A stretch of 64,000 nucleotides of DNA, taken from G963665185 sp963665185 (GTDB taxonomy: Bacteria; Desulfobacterota; Desulfovibrionia; Desulfovibrionales; Desulfovibrionaceae). How positions within the stretch are numbered: the stretch's first letter is position 1; each line of letters opens with the position of its first letter. The notes under the pieces were generated by a model. It did no database searches and had not been told where the DNA came from. It worked only from the letters and a program-made list of their open reading frames with translations. This document shows positions 1 to 9,064 of this stretch, piece by piece. The translations under genes and the position numbers were made by a program. Where the stretch lies: contig CAXXPO010000005.1 of the NCBI GenBank assembly GCA_963665185.2, positions 62,001 to 126,000 on the forward strand. Reading direction: 5' to 3'.

Positions 1-830
1 ACGTTGCCGTCGGCGTCCTTGGCCGGATGCACGCTGTTGAGCAGGAAGGCCGCGCGAACGAAGCGGGATGGCGGCGTATAGTCGCCGGGCAGTCCCAGCA
101 TGCCGTTTCCCTGGCCGAATGGCTTCAGCGTAGTCTCCCCCAGCTTTGTCTGCGGGATGTTGTCGGCATGCAGGTTCACGTAGTTGTTCAGGTTGGCCAG
201 GTGCCAGGTGAATTCCGGGCGGTTGGTGTAGACGCCCACAGGGTTGTCATGCACCACCAATTTGCCGTCCAGGGGCTCGATGGCAATGGCTTTGCCTGTG
301 CCGTCCACTACCAGCCAATGCGCTCCCGGAACCTGATGCAAGGCTTCCAAGTACACGGCGGGGATTTGTATTTGGGACAGCTTGCTCAGCACGTCATCAA
401 TGCTGGCGCATGTTCCCAAGGCCCAGAGTACAAAATCCGCCGGGTTCAGGCTGGTTTTGGCAAGCTTGGGCTGGAACTCGGGATATTCGGCTTGGCCCGC
501 AAACCAGTAAGCGCCGACGTACATGTGCTTTTCGTTGATGCCGTCGAGGACCAGATGTTTCAGGCCGAACCCGTTGGTGCCCATGAAGGCGTAGGAGTTT
601 TTCCAGGCCATGCCCTTGGCGTCTTTGGGCATGGCGCTTTGCCAGGATTGGCCGCGTGGAGCGAAAAGCATATCGGAATTTGTGTCAGCGCCGAATTCCA
701 TTGTTCTGGCAAATACCACCGAGCCGTCTTCGGCTTTGAGGCGCATGCCCGTGCAGGCCTCTGCAGAGGGGGCCGCCAGCAGCAGTGGCAGCAGGCAGCA
801 GGCCGCGATGAGTCCAATGTACAGCTTCAT
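1..830 (-). CDS. Secreted linear amide C-N hydrolase (choloylglycine/penicillin V acylase family), 3' end cut by window edge
   Basis: Reading the minus strand from the ATG at 830 gives a signal peptide (MKLYIGLIAACCLLPLLLAA) ending just before APSAEA|CTGMRL. The Cys after the cleavage point is the expected N-terminal nucleophile of the Ntn-hydrolase family that includes bile salt hydrolase and penicillin V acylase. Downstream stretches typical of the family are visible: FARTMEFG, a GTNGFGLKHLVLDGINEK segment, and the YTNRPEFTWHLANLNNY region (the conserved T-N-x-P-x-F motif). An AAAGGAG ribosome site lies just upstream of the start. The reading frame stays open to base 1, so roughly the last quarter is missing. 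The substrate cannot be told from sequence; a periplasmic amide hydrolase is the safe statement. Confidence 0.85.
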   Translation of the reverse strand, partial: MKLYIGLIAACCLLPLLLAAPSAEACTGMRLKAEDGSVVFARTMEFGADTNSDMLFAPRGQSWQSAMPKDAKGMAWKNSYAFMGTNGFGLKHLVLDGINEKHMYVGAYWFAGQAEYPEFQPKLAKTSLNPADFVLWALGTCASIDDVLSKLSQIQIPAVYLEALHQVPGAHWLVVDGTGKAIAIEPLDGKLVVHDNPVGVYTNRPEFTWHLANLNNYVNLHADNIPQTKLGETTLKPFGQGNGMLGLPGDYTPPSRFVRAAFLLNSVHPAKDADGN

Positions 831-1330
831 ATTTTTTCTCCTTTGGTGTTGCGGGGAATAGGTAGGAAAGAGTGCAATATGCGGGATTCCCGTCATGGCG
901 TTCGTATGCGAAGATGACCGAATCGTATTTTAGTTTTTCAACGTCGAGCCTGCAATCGTTTTCTAAATAAGAAAAGATGGCGATGGCCTGTAGGCTGAAA
1001 TGTCGCAAAGAAAATGCAGGGAAAGGTCGCTGCACGGACGGTCATTCCGCTCACATGCGTTGTCGGCCTCCGGCCGTGCAAGCTGTTTGCCTGTATTTCG
1101 TGCTGTTTTCTGGAAAGGAATACGTTTGGGAAAAAAAAAACAGAAAGAAGCGTGCCGGAAAGGCTGTTCTGCTTTTTTAAGCATATGTGGTGTCTTTTTT
1201 TTCACAACGCCGGATGTTCCTTGTATGCGTCGTGAACAAACAGGTATAGGTAAGCAATAATAAACATTTTCAATAGGATCGATGCGAGGGCGCGTTGCGA
1301 CATGCCAATGCCCTCGCGGGAGGATCTCCA
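831..1330. other. Intergenic region, divergent promoters expected
   Basis: About 500 bases between the divergently transcribed amidase and DUF169 genes. It is AT-rich in its right half, with an A10 run near 1130 and a T8 run near 1195. I see no convincing ORF, tRNA or strong hairpin terminator. It must hold the promoters of both neighbours but no clear -35/-10 pair stands out. Confidence 0.4.
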
Positions 1331-2107
1331 ATGACGTACAAGGAAATGCAGGAAGTTCTGATGAAGGAGCTGCGGCTCTACCATTACCCCATCGGGGTTA
1401 AGTTCTTCTACGACAAGGCCGGGTTGGAGGCGTTTCAAACCGCTGCGCCGGAAATCCACACGCCGGTAAAACCCATGACCTTCTGCCAATGGGAAATAGC
1501 GGCTCGCATGAAAGGGCAGATCGTCTATTCCGGAGTGGAAGGGCTTGGCTGCGGCAATGCCAAGTACAGTTTCGGCTGGAAGGGGCTGGACGACAGCGAG
1601 ATCAAGGGGCATGCCAAATACACCCGCGATCTCGACCAGGCCGAACGCTTCGTCAAAACCAAGCCCCGGCTGCCGGAAGGCCTGCTGGGTATTGCCGTGG
1701 CTCCGCTGGGCGCTTTGGACGGCCTGTACGAGCCGGACACCGTGCATTTCTACTGCGACAACATGCAGGCCTATCATTTGGCAGTGGACTACATGGCGGC
1801 CACGGATACCCATCCCCTGCGCCCGAACATCACCATGAACTCCTCGGCCTGCGCCGGAAACGTCCAGACGTTCATGCAGCAGGAATTCAACATGCTGCCC
1901 GCCTGTTCCGGCAGCTACAATGCGGGCAAGACCGAGCGCGGCGAGATCAACGTGGTCATTCCGGGCAAGAAGTTCGTCAAGGTGTTCGATCGGCTCCTGG
2001 AACGGATCGAGGCCTCGAGCAGTTCCATCACGCGGCCGGGCGACGGCTTCCCCGGCGCGGACATCTGCAAGAACTGTCCCTTGATTGTTTTCAAAAAAGA
2101 AAAATAA
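1331..2107 (+). CDS. DUF169 family protein
   Basis: A 258-residue protein starting MTYKEMQEVLMKELRLYHYP. The start at 1331 was chosen because a GGGAGGATCTCC ribosome site precedes it; an in-frame start at 1295 has none. The sequence matches the DUF169 family (cysteine-rich, function unknown, common in anaerobes). Visible family features are VKFFYD near the N terminus, VEGLGCGNAKY, NSSACAGNVQTF, a PACSGSYNAG segment and a C-terminal CKNCPL. The conserved cysteines suggest metal or redox chemistry, but that is inference. It is a single-gene unit: its left neighbour is divergent and its right neighbour convergent. Confidence 0.8.
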   Translation: MTYKEMQEVLMKELRLYHYPIGVKFFYDKAGLEAFQTAAPEIHTPVKPMTFCQWEIAARMKGQIVYSGVEGLGCGNAKYSFGWKGLDDSEIKGHAKYTRDLDQAERFVKTKPRLPEGLLGIAVAPLGALDGLYEPDTVHFYCDNMQAYHLAVDYMAATDTHPLRPNITMNSSACAGNVQTFMQQEFNMLPACSGSYNAGKTERGEINVVIPGKKFVKVFDRLLERIEASSSSITRPGDGFPGADICKNCPLIVFKKEK

Positions 2108-2302
2108 GCCTTGTGTGGGCTGTGCGGTTTTCAAGTCCGGCCTGGTTTCATGGTCCGTAATGGTTCGCGGGCCGTTTGCACCATACTGTCCTTGTTCGCA
2201 AAACAGCCATGCGCCTTGCCGGACGCAAAACGAGCGCAGCCCTTGTTTCGGTCGCATATTCTTATAGAAGCGGAGCCCGGGCCTGCAAGGCCGGCGGACC
2301 AT

Positions 2303-2331
2303 CATGGCCCTGGTCGGGGGGCAGGGCCATG
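2303..2331. terminator. Perfect 10-bp inverted repeat between converging genes
   Basis: CATGGCCCTG at 2303-2312 pairs perfectly with CAGGGCCATG at 2322-2331 around a 9-base loop. It lies just beyond the dnaE stop codon and downstream of the DUF169 gene, where a terminator is expected. No long T run follows on the minus strand; on the plus strand CCCTTTTCC follows. A bidirectional transcript end is plausible. Confidence 0.45.
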
Positions 2332-2344
2332 ACGGCCCTTTTCC

Positions 2345-5300
2345 TTATCCCGCCGCCTTGAGCCATTCGTCCACGTCCTGGTAGAACTGCGGATTGGGCT
2401 GAACCGTGTATTTGGGGCCGAGTTGCAGGCGGCAGACCGATTCGTTGACTTTGATGTGCATGTAGATGGGCGCGCCGCCGGGGTAGCGCGAAAGGATTTC
2501 TTTGAACGGCTCCAGCCGTTCGGGCGCGCAGGCTTCGGCCGTGGCATAGATGTCCACGGGGTCTGTGGACCCGGCCTGGACTTCCAGGAGGAATTTGGCC
2601 GACTGCGCAAAGAGCTTGGCCTTTTTGGGGGCGTCCTCGCCTTCGTCTTCGTCCTGGGGGGCGATCTTTGCGGTGACGATGAGCGGCTGGTCCGTACCCA
2701 GGATGTCTTTCATTTCCTCGTAGGCGCGTGGAAAGACGAGCATTTCGCACGAGCCGGTCAGGTCTTCCACCAGACAGATGGCCATCTTGTCGCCTTTTTT
2801 GGTAAACTTTTCCTTGCAGTCCGTGATGATGACCGGAACCTTGACTTCCACTTCCGCGGAGTAGTCGGCGCAGTCTTCCAGGGTATGCAGTCCCAGCCGC
2901 TGGATTTCCCGGTAATGGGCAAGCAGGGGGTGGCTGGAAAGGTAGAACCCAAGGGCGTCCTTTTCCCGTTTCAGCAGGTCCTCGTCGGGCCATTCCTCCA
3001 TGGTCTGCTCGGTGCAGGACAGCCCCAGTCCGGGCAGGCAGATGTCCTCTCCGGGAAGCATTGCCAGCATGGAGAGCTGGCCCGAGTCTTTTTCCTTTTG
3101 TTTTTTCTGGGCCATGGAAACCACGCGGCCAATGCCGTTGAACAGGCCGCAGCGGGTGATGCCGAAGCTGTCCATGGCGCCGCTCTGGACCATGTTTTCC
3201 AGCACGCGCTTGGTGATCTTGCGGGTGTTCAGACGGGTGCAGAGGTCGAGCATGCTTTTGAAGGGGCCGTTTTTCCTGCGTTCCTCCACAAGTTCCTTGA
3301 TGGCCTCGTAACCGATATTCTTGATGCCGCCCATGCCGTAGCGGATGGTCTCGTCTTCGACCGTGAACTGGTAGTCGCTTTTGTTCACGTCCGGTCCGGC
3401 CACGGTGATGTCCATGTCGCGGCAGGAGCCGATGTATTTGAGAATCTTGTCCTGGTTTTCAATTTCCGAGGTCATGAGCGCGGCCATGAACTCGCGGGGG
3501 AAGTGCGTCTTGAGGTAGGCCGTGTGGTAGGAGATGAGGGCATAGGCGGCCGAGTGCGACTTGTTGAAGCCGTAGGCCGCGAATTTTTCCATGAGGTCGA
3601 AAACCTCGTTGCCCTTTTCGTCGGGAATCTTGTTTTCCCGGCAGCCCTCGATGAACCGCTTGCGTTGCTGGGCCATTTCGGCCTGGATTTTCTTGCCCAT
3701 GGCGCGGCGCAGCAGGTCGCCTTCGCCCAGGGAGTAGTTGGCCATGATCATGGCGATGCTCATGACCTGTTCCTGGTAGACGATGACCCCGTAGGTGGGC
3801 TGCAGGGTCTTTTCCAGGGTGGGCCAGGGGTAGCTTACCTCCACCCGTCCGTGTTTGCGGTTGATGAATTCGTCGACCATGCCCGAGCCGAGCGGACCGG
3901 GCCGGTACAGGGCGAGCATGGCAATGATGTCTTCGAAGCAGTTGGGGCGGAGTTTGCGCAGGTAGGAGCGCATGCCGCCGGATTCCACCTGGAACACGCC
4001 GTCGGTGTCGCCACGGGAGTAGAGTTCGTAGGTTTTGGGGTCGTCCAGCGGGAGGACATCCAGGTCCGGCGTTTTTTTGTCCTGCCGGGCGATGTTGTCC
4101 AGCGCGTCCTGCAGAACGGTCATGGTGCGCAGGCCCAGAAAGTCGAATTTGACCAGTCCGATTTTTTCGACCTTTTTCCCGTCGAACTGGGTAACGGTTT
4201 CCCCTTTTTTTCCTTTGTACAGGGGCAGGTACTCGACCATGGGCTTGTCCGAGATGACCACGCCCGCCGCATGGGTCGAAGCGTGTCGGGCAAGGCCTTC
4301 GAGGCGCTTGCAGATTTCCAGCAGCTTGTTGATCTGCGGGTCGGTCTCGTACAGCACGGCCAGATCCGGCTCTTTTTCCAGGGCCTTTTCAATGGTCATC
4401 TTCATTTCGTCGGGCACGAGCTTGGCGATCCTGTCTGTCTCGCCGAAGGTCATGCCCAGGGCGCGGCCCACGTCGCGCACCACGCCCTTGGCCTTCATGG
4501 TGCCGAAGGTGGTGATCTGGGCCACGGCGTCTTCCCCGTACTTGGGAACCACGTATTCGCGGATGACTTCCAGACGGCGGCGTTCGCAGAAGTCGATGTC
4601 GATATCGGGCATGGAAACGCGTTCCACGTTGAGGAAGCGTTCGAAGAGCAGGTCGTAGGGAAGGGGGTCCAGGTTGGTGATCTTGAGGGCGAAGGCGACC
4701 AGGGAGCCGGCTGCCGAGCCGCGTCCCGGACCGACCGGAATGCCGTGGTCCTTGGCCCAGTTGATGAAGTCCTGCACAATGAGGAAATAGCCGGGAAAGC
4801 CCATTTCGCAGATGACGTTCAACTCGTAGTTGAGCCGGTCCCAATATTTCCGAGTCTCTTCTTCGGACATGGGGGGCATGGCCTCGAGGCGTTTTTTCAG
4901 GCCGTCTTCCGCCAGTTTGCGGAATTCGGCTTCCAGGGTCATGCCCTCGGGCAGATCGTAGACCGGGAAATGCAGGGATTTGAGGTCGAGCTGGACATTG
5001 CACTGTTCGGCAATGCGCTGAGTGTTCTCGATGGCCTGGGGGCAGAAGTCGAACTCCTTTTCCATCTCTTCGGGCGAGCGGTAGTAGAGTTCCTTTGTTT
5101 CGAAGCGCATGCGCTTGGCATCGTCCACCTGGGCGGCGGTCTGGATGCACAACAGCACGTCGTGGGCTTCCACGTCGTCGGCGCGCAGATAGTGGCAGTC
5201 GTTGGTTGCCACCATGGGGATGTTCAGTTTTTCGCCCACTTCCAGAAGCATGTCGTTGACCCGGAACTGTTCTTCCAGGCCGTTGGCCTGCAATTCCAGG

Positions 5301-5815
5301 TAGAAATTGTTTTTGTAGATGTCCTGGTATTCGCGGGCCACGGCCAGCCCCGCATCCATGCCCTCGTGCAGGAGGGTGCGCGGCACTTCGCCCGCCAGAC
5401 AGGCGGACAGGCAGATAATGCCTTCGGAGTGTTTGCGCATCAGCTCCTTGTCTATGCGGGGGCGGTAGTGGAAGCCGGTGAGGTGGCCCTCCGTGACCAT
5501 CTTGAGCAGGTTGCGGTAGCCGGTGAGGTTCTGCGGCAGGAGCACCAGATGGTAGGCGGCCTGCTTGGAGGATTTGGCGCCCTTGTCCCGGCGGTCCCCC
5601 GGCGCGACATAGACCTCGCAGCCCATGATCGGCTTGATGCCGAAGTCCAGGGCGGTCATGTAGAAATTGACCGCGCCGTACATGTTGCCGTGGTCTGTGA
5701 TGGCTGCGGCGGGCAGGCCGAAGTCCTTGGCGGTTTTGCACAGGTCCTTGATGCGGATGGCCCCGTCAAGCAGGGAATACTCGGTGTGGCAATGAAGATG
5801 AACAAAGTCTGACAT
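2345..5815 (-). CDS. dnaE: DNA polymerase III subunit alpha
   Basis: A 1156-residue replicative polymerase catalytic subunit, normal length for the Gram-negative DnaE1 family. The N-terminal PHP domain begins FVHLHCHTEYSLLDG and continues AITDHGNMYGAVNFY. The polymerase active site PDIDIDFCERRR lies near residue 400, with GPGRGSAAGSL before it. The VFQVESGGMRSYLRKL and YRPGPLGSGMVDEF stretches, the YGFNKSHSAAYALISYHTAY segment, the tandem HhH region and a C-terminal OB-fold are all recognisable. It acts in the replisome with the beta clamp. It lies 156 bases downstream of the aldolase gene on the same strand and may be co-transcribed or have its own promoter. No strong Shine-Dalgarno is visible before the ATG. 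Confidence 0.97.
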   Translation of the reverse strand: MSDFVHLHCHTEYSLLDGAIRIKDLCKTAKDFGLPAAAITDHGNMYGAVNFYMTALDFGIKPIMGCEVYVAPGDRRDKGAKSSKQAAYHLVLLPQNLTGYRNLLKMVTEGHLTGFHYRPRIDKELMRKHSEGIICLSACLAGEVPRTLLHEGMDAGLAVAREYQDIYKNNFYLELQANGLEEQFRVNDMLLEVGEKLNIPMVATNDCHYLRADDVEAHDVLLCIQTAAQVDDAKRMRFETKELYYRSPEEMEKEFDFCPQAIENTQRIAEQCNVQLDLKSLHFPVYDLPEGMTLEAEFRKLAEDGLKKRLEAMPPMSEEETRKYWDRLNYELNVICEMGFPGYFLIVQDFINWAKDHGIPVGPGRGSAAGSLVAFALKITNLDPLPYDLLFERFLNVERVSMPDIDIDFCERRRLEVIREYVVPKYGEDAVAQITTFGTMKAKGVVRDVGRALGMTFGETDRIAKLVPDEMKMTIEKALEKEPDLAVLYETDPQINKLLEICKRLEGLARHASTHAAGVVISDKPMVEYLPLYKGKKGETVTQFDGKKVEKIGLVKFDFLGLRTMTVLQDALDNIARQDKKTPDLDVLPLDDPKTYELYSRGDTDGVFQVESGGMRSYLRKLRPNCFEDIIAMLALYRPGPLGSGMVDEFINRKHGRVEVSYPWPTLEKTLQPTYGVIVYQEQVMSIAMIMANYSLGEGDLLRRAMGKKIQAEMAQQRKRFIEGCRENKIPDEKGNEVFDLMEKFAAYGFNKSHSAAYALISYHTAYLKTHFPREFMAALMTSEIENQDKILKYIGSCRDMDITVAGPDVNKSDYQFTVEDETIRYGMGGIKNIGYEAIKELVEERRKNGPFKSMLDLCTRLNTRKITKRVLENMVQSGAMDSFGITRCGLFNGIGRVVSMAQKKQKEKDSGQLSMLAMLPGEDICLPGLGLSCTEQTMEEWPDEDLLKREKDALGFYLSSHPLLAHYREIQRLGLHTLEDCADYSAEVEVKVPVIITDCKEKFTKKGDKMAICLVEDLTGSCEMLVFPRAYEEMKDILGTDQPLIVTAKIAPQDEDEGEDAPKKAKLFAQSAKFLLEVQAGSTDPVDIYATAEACAPERLEPFKEILSRYPGGAPIYMHIKVNESVCRLQLGPKYTVQPNPQFYQDVDEWLKAAG

Positions 5816-5971
5816 GTTTTAAATCGCCGGAATGGTTTAGTTTTTTATGAAAGCAGCACGGTGTCGCGAGGAACTTGAGGATAGCTGAAATCCGGCCGGG
5901 AGGGAAGAACTGTTGTGGGAGGGAACCGGGGGGCCGGAGCGGTCCCCCGGAAGATCCGCATGCAGGCGGGA

Positions 5972-7255
5972 TCAGTCGTCGAAGTCGCCTTCCGGCCCTT
6001 TGTCCGCGTTAATTGAGCCGGCCCGTTCACGGAGTTTTTCCTCTGTCCATGCCGTGGAGTCCTCCAGGGTGGATGCCTTGGGTCCCATGTCGAAGGATTC
6101 GGCGCGCAGAATGTTGTCCAGGGCGGTTTCCGCGGTGTCCTGGGCATTGAAGACATTGATCAGCAGATGGTGGACAAAGCGCTGCACGTCGTCCTCCATT
6201 CGCTGGCGGATTTCCCTGGGCTGGCCGAGCAGGGCGTTTTCAAAGGGCAGATTGAGCTTTTTGTAGTTGCCCCCGGTCCAGCCGTGTTCCGCGGCATAGG
6301 CGGTCATGCGGTTCCAGACCTGGCGGGTCACGCCTTTGCCCTCGACCTTGTCGAATTCTCCGGCCTGATTGAATAGGGCATTGCCGTAGTCGTTGACGCT
6401 CACGCCCCAGGAGATCATCTGCAGGGCCGTGGCCACATTGGCCTTGGTGGTCATGGTTTTGGCCGCGATGTCGCGCAATCTTTCCGTACTGTTGCCCGAT
6501 GTTCCGTGCTGCGCCCCGGAAATGCCGAAGCTGGCCAGGGCCTCGTGGATCCTGGCGGTCAGGGGGACGGAGATTCCGGTTTCATTCTGCTCTATGCCGT
6601 GGGTTGTCCCGTTGTTCAGGGCGATCCAGTCCGGGTACAGGGAGTGGGCGTTCAGCCCCCGGACGAGAAAGAGCGCCTCGTCCGGGGTGGACAGTCCGGC
6701 CTTGCCTTTTATTTCCCCCACTTCGGTTTCATAGCCTGCCCATTTGGGGATGAGCGGAGCCAGCTCGATGTTGGCAAGCAGGTTTTCTGCGTCGGGCAGA
6801 TGGGATGCATCAATGGCTATGGAGGTTATGCCCGCCTCGAACAGGGTGGGGATTTCATCCCTTGCCGCATCCAGGTCGGTCTGGTTTTTGATGCCGTAGT
6901 GGTCGGCATGGACGGCTACGGGCACGGTGATGTTCAGTTCGTTCATGGCCTGATCGACCAGCAGGGCCAGATTCCAGAGATTGGTGGGGCAGTACGTGCT
7001 TTCGGACTTTGCGATTTCCAGGATGATGGCCGCGCCCGCCTGTTGCGCGGCTTTGAGCGCGCCTCGGATGACGCAGCGGTTGCGTCCGTTGGCCGCGATG
7101 GTCATGGCCCTGCCTTTGGATATCATGGCCCGATCAATGACCTTGCCGCTGACGATGAGGGCCCGCGAGTTGGGAAAAAGTTCCCGGATGTTCGGGGGCC
7201 TGCCGACCGTGAGGGCCTTGTCGAATTTTTCCGCATACTGGGAACTCAGAGCCAT
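5972..7255 (-). CDS. Class II fructose-bisphosphate aldolase family protein
   Basis: A 427-residue zinc-dependent aldolase of the FbaA/KbaY fold. Motifs in order: VPVAVHADHYG (zinc-binding His, about residue 120), TSIAIDASHLPDAENL, WAGYETEVGEIKGKAG, IALNNGTTHGIEQ, and ISGAQHGTSGNSTERLRD (second metal/phosphate site). It is longer than the E. coli enzymes (about 360), with extra C-terminal sequence ending in an acidic tail. The start at 7255 (MALSSQYAEKF) was chosen over 7300 because GGGAGGCTGGC precedes it. Expected role: cleavage of fructose-1,6-bisphosphate in glycolysis or gluconeogenesis. A related sugar-phosphate aldol substrate cannot be excluded. Confidence 0.88.
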   Translation of the reverse strand: MALSSQYAEKFDKALTVGRPPNIRELFPNSRALIVSGKVIDRAMISKGRAMTIAANGRNRCVIRGALKAAQQAGAAIILEIAKSESTYCPTNLWNLALLVDQAMNELNITVPVAVHADHYGIKNQTDLDAARDEIPTLFEAGITSIAIDASHLPDAENLLANIELAPLIPKWAGYETEVGEIKGKAGLSTPDEALFLVRGLNAHSLYPDWIALNNGTTHGIEQNETGISVPLTARIHEALASFGISGAQHGTSGNSTERLRDIAAKTMTTKANVATALQMISWGVSVNDYGNALFNQAGEFDKVEGKGVTRQVWNRMTAYAAEHGWTGGNYKKLNLPFENALLGQPREIRQRMEDDVQRFVHHLLINVFNAQDTAETALDNILRAESFDMGPKASTLEDSTAWTEEKLRERAGSINADKGPEGDFDD

Positions 7256-7417
7256 GCCAGCCTCCCTGGTGGTTGGTTTCCGCGACAGGTTGTCGTGCAT
7301 CCCGGCTTACGCACGATGAAAAATATGACAAGCTACGACATATAATGTACATGTCTAGCCATAAAGGTTCAATATCATCCGTGGGCGTAAAATTGATTGA
7401 ACCTGAAGGGTTGTGCC

Positions 7418-7813
7418 ATGCGTATTCTTATTACGGACGACGATGAAAATCACATCCTGCTGATGCGAAGCATACTCGCTCCTTATGGGGAGTGCGATTT
7501 TGCATACGACGGACAGCAGGCCGTGGACGCGGTAAAGGTTCTGCTTGAAAAAAAAACGACCTACGACCTGATTTTTCTGGACATCATGATGCCGGTCATG
7601 GACGGACAGACAGCCCTCAAGCAGATACGCAAAGAGGAAAAGGCCGCGAAGATTCCAGATATGGAACAGTCCAAGGTGTTCATGACCACGGCGCTCGACG
7701 ATGCGGGAAATGTCTGGGAGGCCCATTTCGAAGGGCTCGCCACCGGGTATCTGGTCAAACCCATCCGGCGCGGCGTGGTCTTGCGCCGTTTGCAGGAAAT
7801 GGAACTCATCTGA
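7418..7813 (+). CDS. Single-domain response regulator (REC only)
   Basis: A 131-residue CheY-like receiver. The acidic pocket is DDDEN at residues 7-11, the phosphoacceptor Asp is in the FLDIMMPVMDG motif, the switch Thr is in VFMTTALDD, and the conserved Lys is in GYLVKPI. There is no output domain, so it probably acts through protein contacts in a phosphorelay or motility pathway. The ATG at 7418 is the first ATG in frame; a TTG lies upstream at 7397. It is divergent from the aldolase and convergent with the FUSC genes, and no kinase lies beside it. Confidence 0.9.
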   Translation: MRILITDDDENHILLMRSILAPYGECDFAYDGQQAVDAVKVLLEKKTTYDLIFLDIMMPVMDGQTALKQIRKEEKAAKIPDMEQSKVFMTTALDDAGNVWEAHFEGLATGYLVKPIRRGVVLRRLQEMELI

Positions 7814-7906
7814 TTTTTTCCACCCCGTCCCTTGTGCTTCGGAGGTGCTTCCGCCCTGTTGCATAAGGGAGAAGCTTTTTTCCGCTTTTTTTCCACGAAA
7901 GACACA

Positions 7907-9064
7907 TCAGAACGGCGCGTTTTCGCGTCCTCCATCCGCCAGTTCCGCCAGCACGTCTTCCAGGTCGGTGAGTTCCTGGTCCAGGGCACGGTAGTGCCAG
8001 AGCAGGGCGGAGACGTTGAGCAGCTCGTCCATGGCGTACGGTTCCAGTTCTCCGGCCTTGCCAGCGCGTTGCAGACGGCCCAGGGCGTCGTCCAGCAGTT
8101 CGGTCAGGCGCGGGCGCGGAACCGGAACCGTGCGTTCCCGCACGTTGTCTGTCAGGTCGGAGTAGGCGTCCAGCAGCACGGATTCGGCCTGGGAAAGCTG
8201 GCTGGACACGAAATGCAGCGCACCTTGCTGGTCTGTGTCGCGGACCACGGTATCCATGGACACCTGAAGATAATACAGATGTTCCAGTCGGCTCTTGAGC
8301 CGTTCCATGATTTTGCGCCAGACCGTGTTCAGGCCGGGTTCGCTGCGGGCCTCGTCCAGCGTGGCGGTGAATTTTCCCAATGTCAGGAAGGCCTCCCGCC
8401 GGGTGAAGGGCAGGGCGTCGCCCGTGGGGCCGTACAGTCCGGTTTCGCACAAGGCCTGGGCATGGCCGGCCAGGGCTTCCAGGGTGCTTGCCGCCATTTC
8501 ACGGACCCGTTTTCGGGCCTGCGTGGGCCAGATGAAACGCTGGGCCAGCAGGCCGATGCCCACGCCGCCCAGCGTGGCGTAGACGCGGTACAGCCCGGCC
8601 ATCCATCCTTCGGGAAAGAACCGGCCGAAGGCCAGGACCAGGGCGAAGGTCATGGCCGCCACAAAGACCCGGTAGCGGAAGGCGTTCAGATAGATGGCCG
8701 TACCCGCGCCCAGGAGCAGGACCAGCCAGAAGTGGATTCCCTGCGCGCCGAAGACCATCAGGTAGGCTATGGCGGCCACGGCTCCGGCCACCGTGCCGAT
8801 GATGCGGTCGAACCCGAAGCGCAGCGCCCCGCCCAGCGTGGGTTTCATGACCACGATGACGCTGATCACGAGCCATATTTCATGGGACAGGCCCAGAAGT
8901 TTTGCCGTGATGACGGCCAGGGAGATGGCCAGGGCTGCCTTGGCCGAAAGCCGGAAGACCGGCGAAGACGGCTTGAACCCGTCGCGCATACGCCGGAGAA
9001 GGACTCGGAGGTCTGCGGCGGGCTGGCTGCCGGGTTGGGACGGGCTGGATCGGTGGTCCATCAC
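7907..9064 (-). CDS. FUSC family inner-membrane protein, second gene of a split pair
   Basis: A 385-residue protein whose N-terminal half is hydrophobic with several transmembrane helices. LWLVISVIVVMKPTLGGAL is followed by the FGFDRIIGTVAGAVAAI segment characteristic of FUSC/aromatic acid exporter proteins. A cytoplasmic helical domain rich in Glu, Arg and Leu makes up residues from about 185 on. Its ATG overlaps the stop of the upstream gene (ATGA, 9061-9064), so the two are translationally coupled. In YccS/AaeB-like proteins two such modules are fused in one chain of about 700 residues; here they are separate. Probable role: efflux of organic anions or envelope stress tolerance (family inference). 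Confidence 0.75.
   Translation of the reverse strand: MMDHRSSPSQPGSQPAADLRVLLRRMRDGFKPSSPVFRLSAKAALAISLAVITAKLLGLSHEIWLVISVIVVMKPTLGGALRFGFDRIIGTVAGAVAAIAYLMVFGAQGIHFWLVLLLGAGTAIYLNAFRYRVFVAAMTFALVLAFGRFFPEGWMAGLYRVYATLGGVGIGLLAQRFIWPTQARKRVREMAASTLEALAGHAQALCETGLYGPTGDALPFTRREAFLTLGKFTATLDEARSEPGLNTVWRKIMERLKSRLEHLYYLQVSMDTVVRDTDQQGALHFVSSQLSQAESVLLDAYSDLTDNVRERTVPVPRPRLTELLDDALGRLQRAGKAGELEPYAMDELLNVSALLWHYRALDQELTDLEDVLAELADGGRENAPF

Noticed and set aside
27..917. 296-codon plus-strand open frame at the left edge
   Set aside because: The minus strand encodes a signal peptide and Ntn-hydrolase motifs in the same place; the plus frame is filler.
2423..5812. 1129-codon plus-strand open frame across dnaE
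   Set aside because: It is exactly antisense to a full-length conserved polymerase and rich in Val, Gly, Asp and His, as GC-rich shadow frames are. No ribosome site or family likeness.
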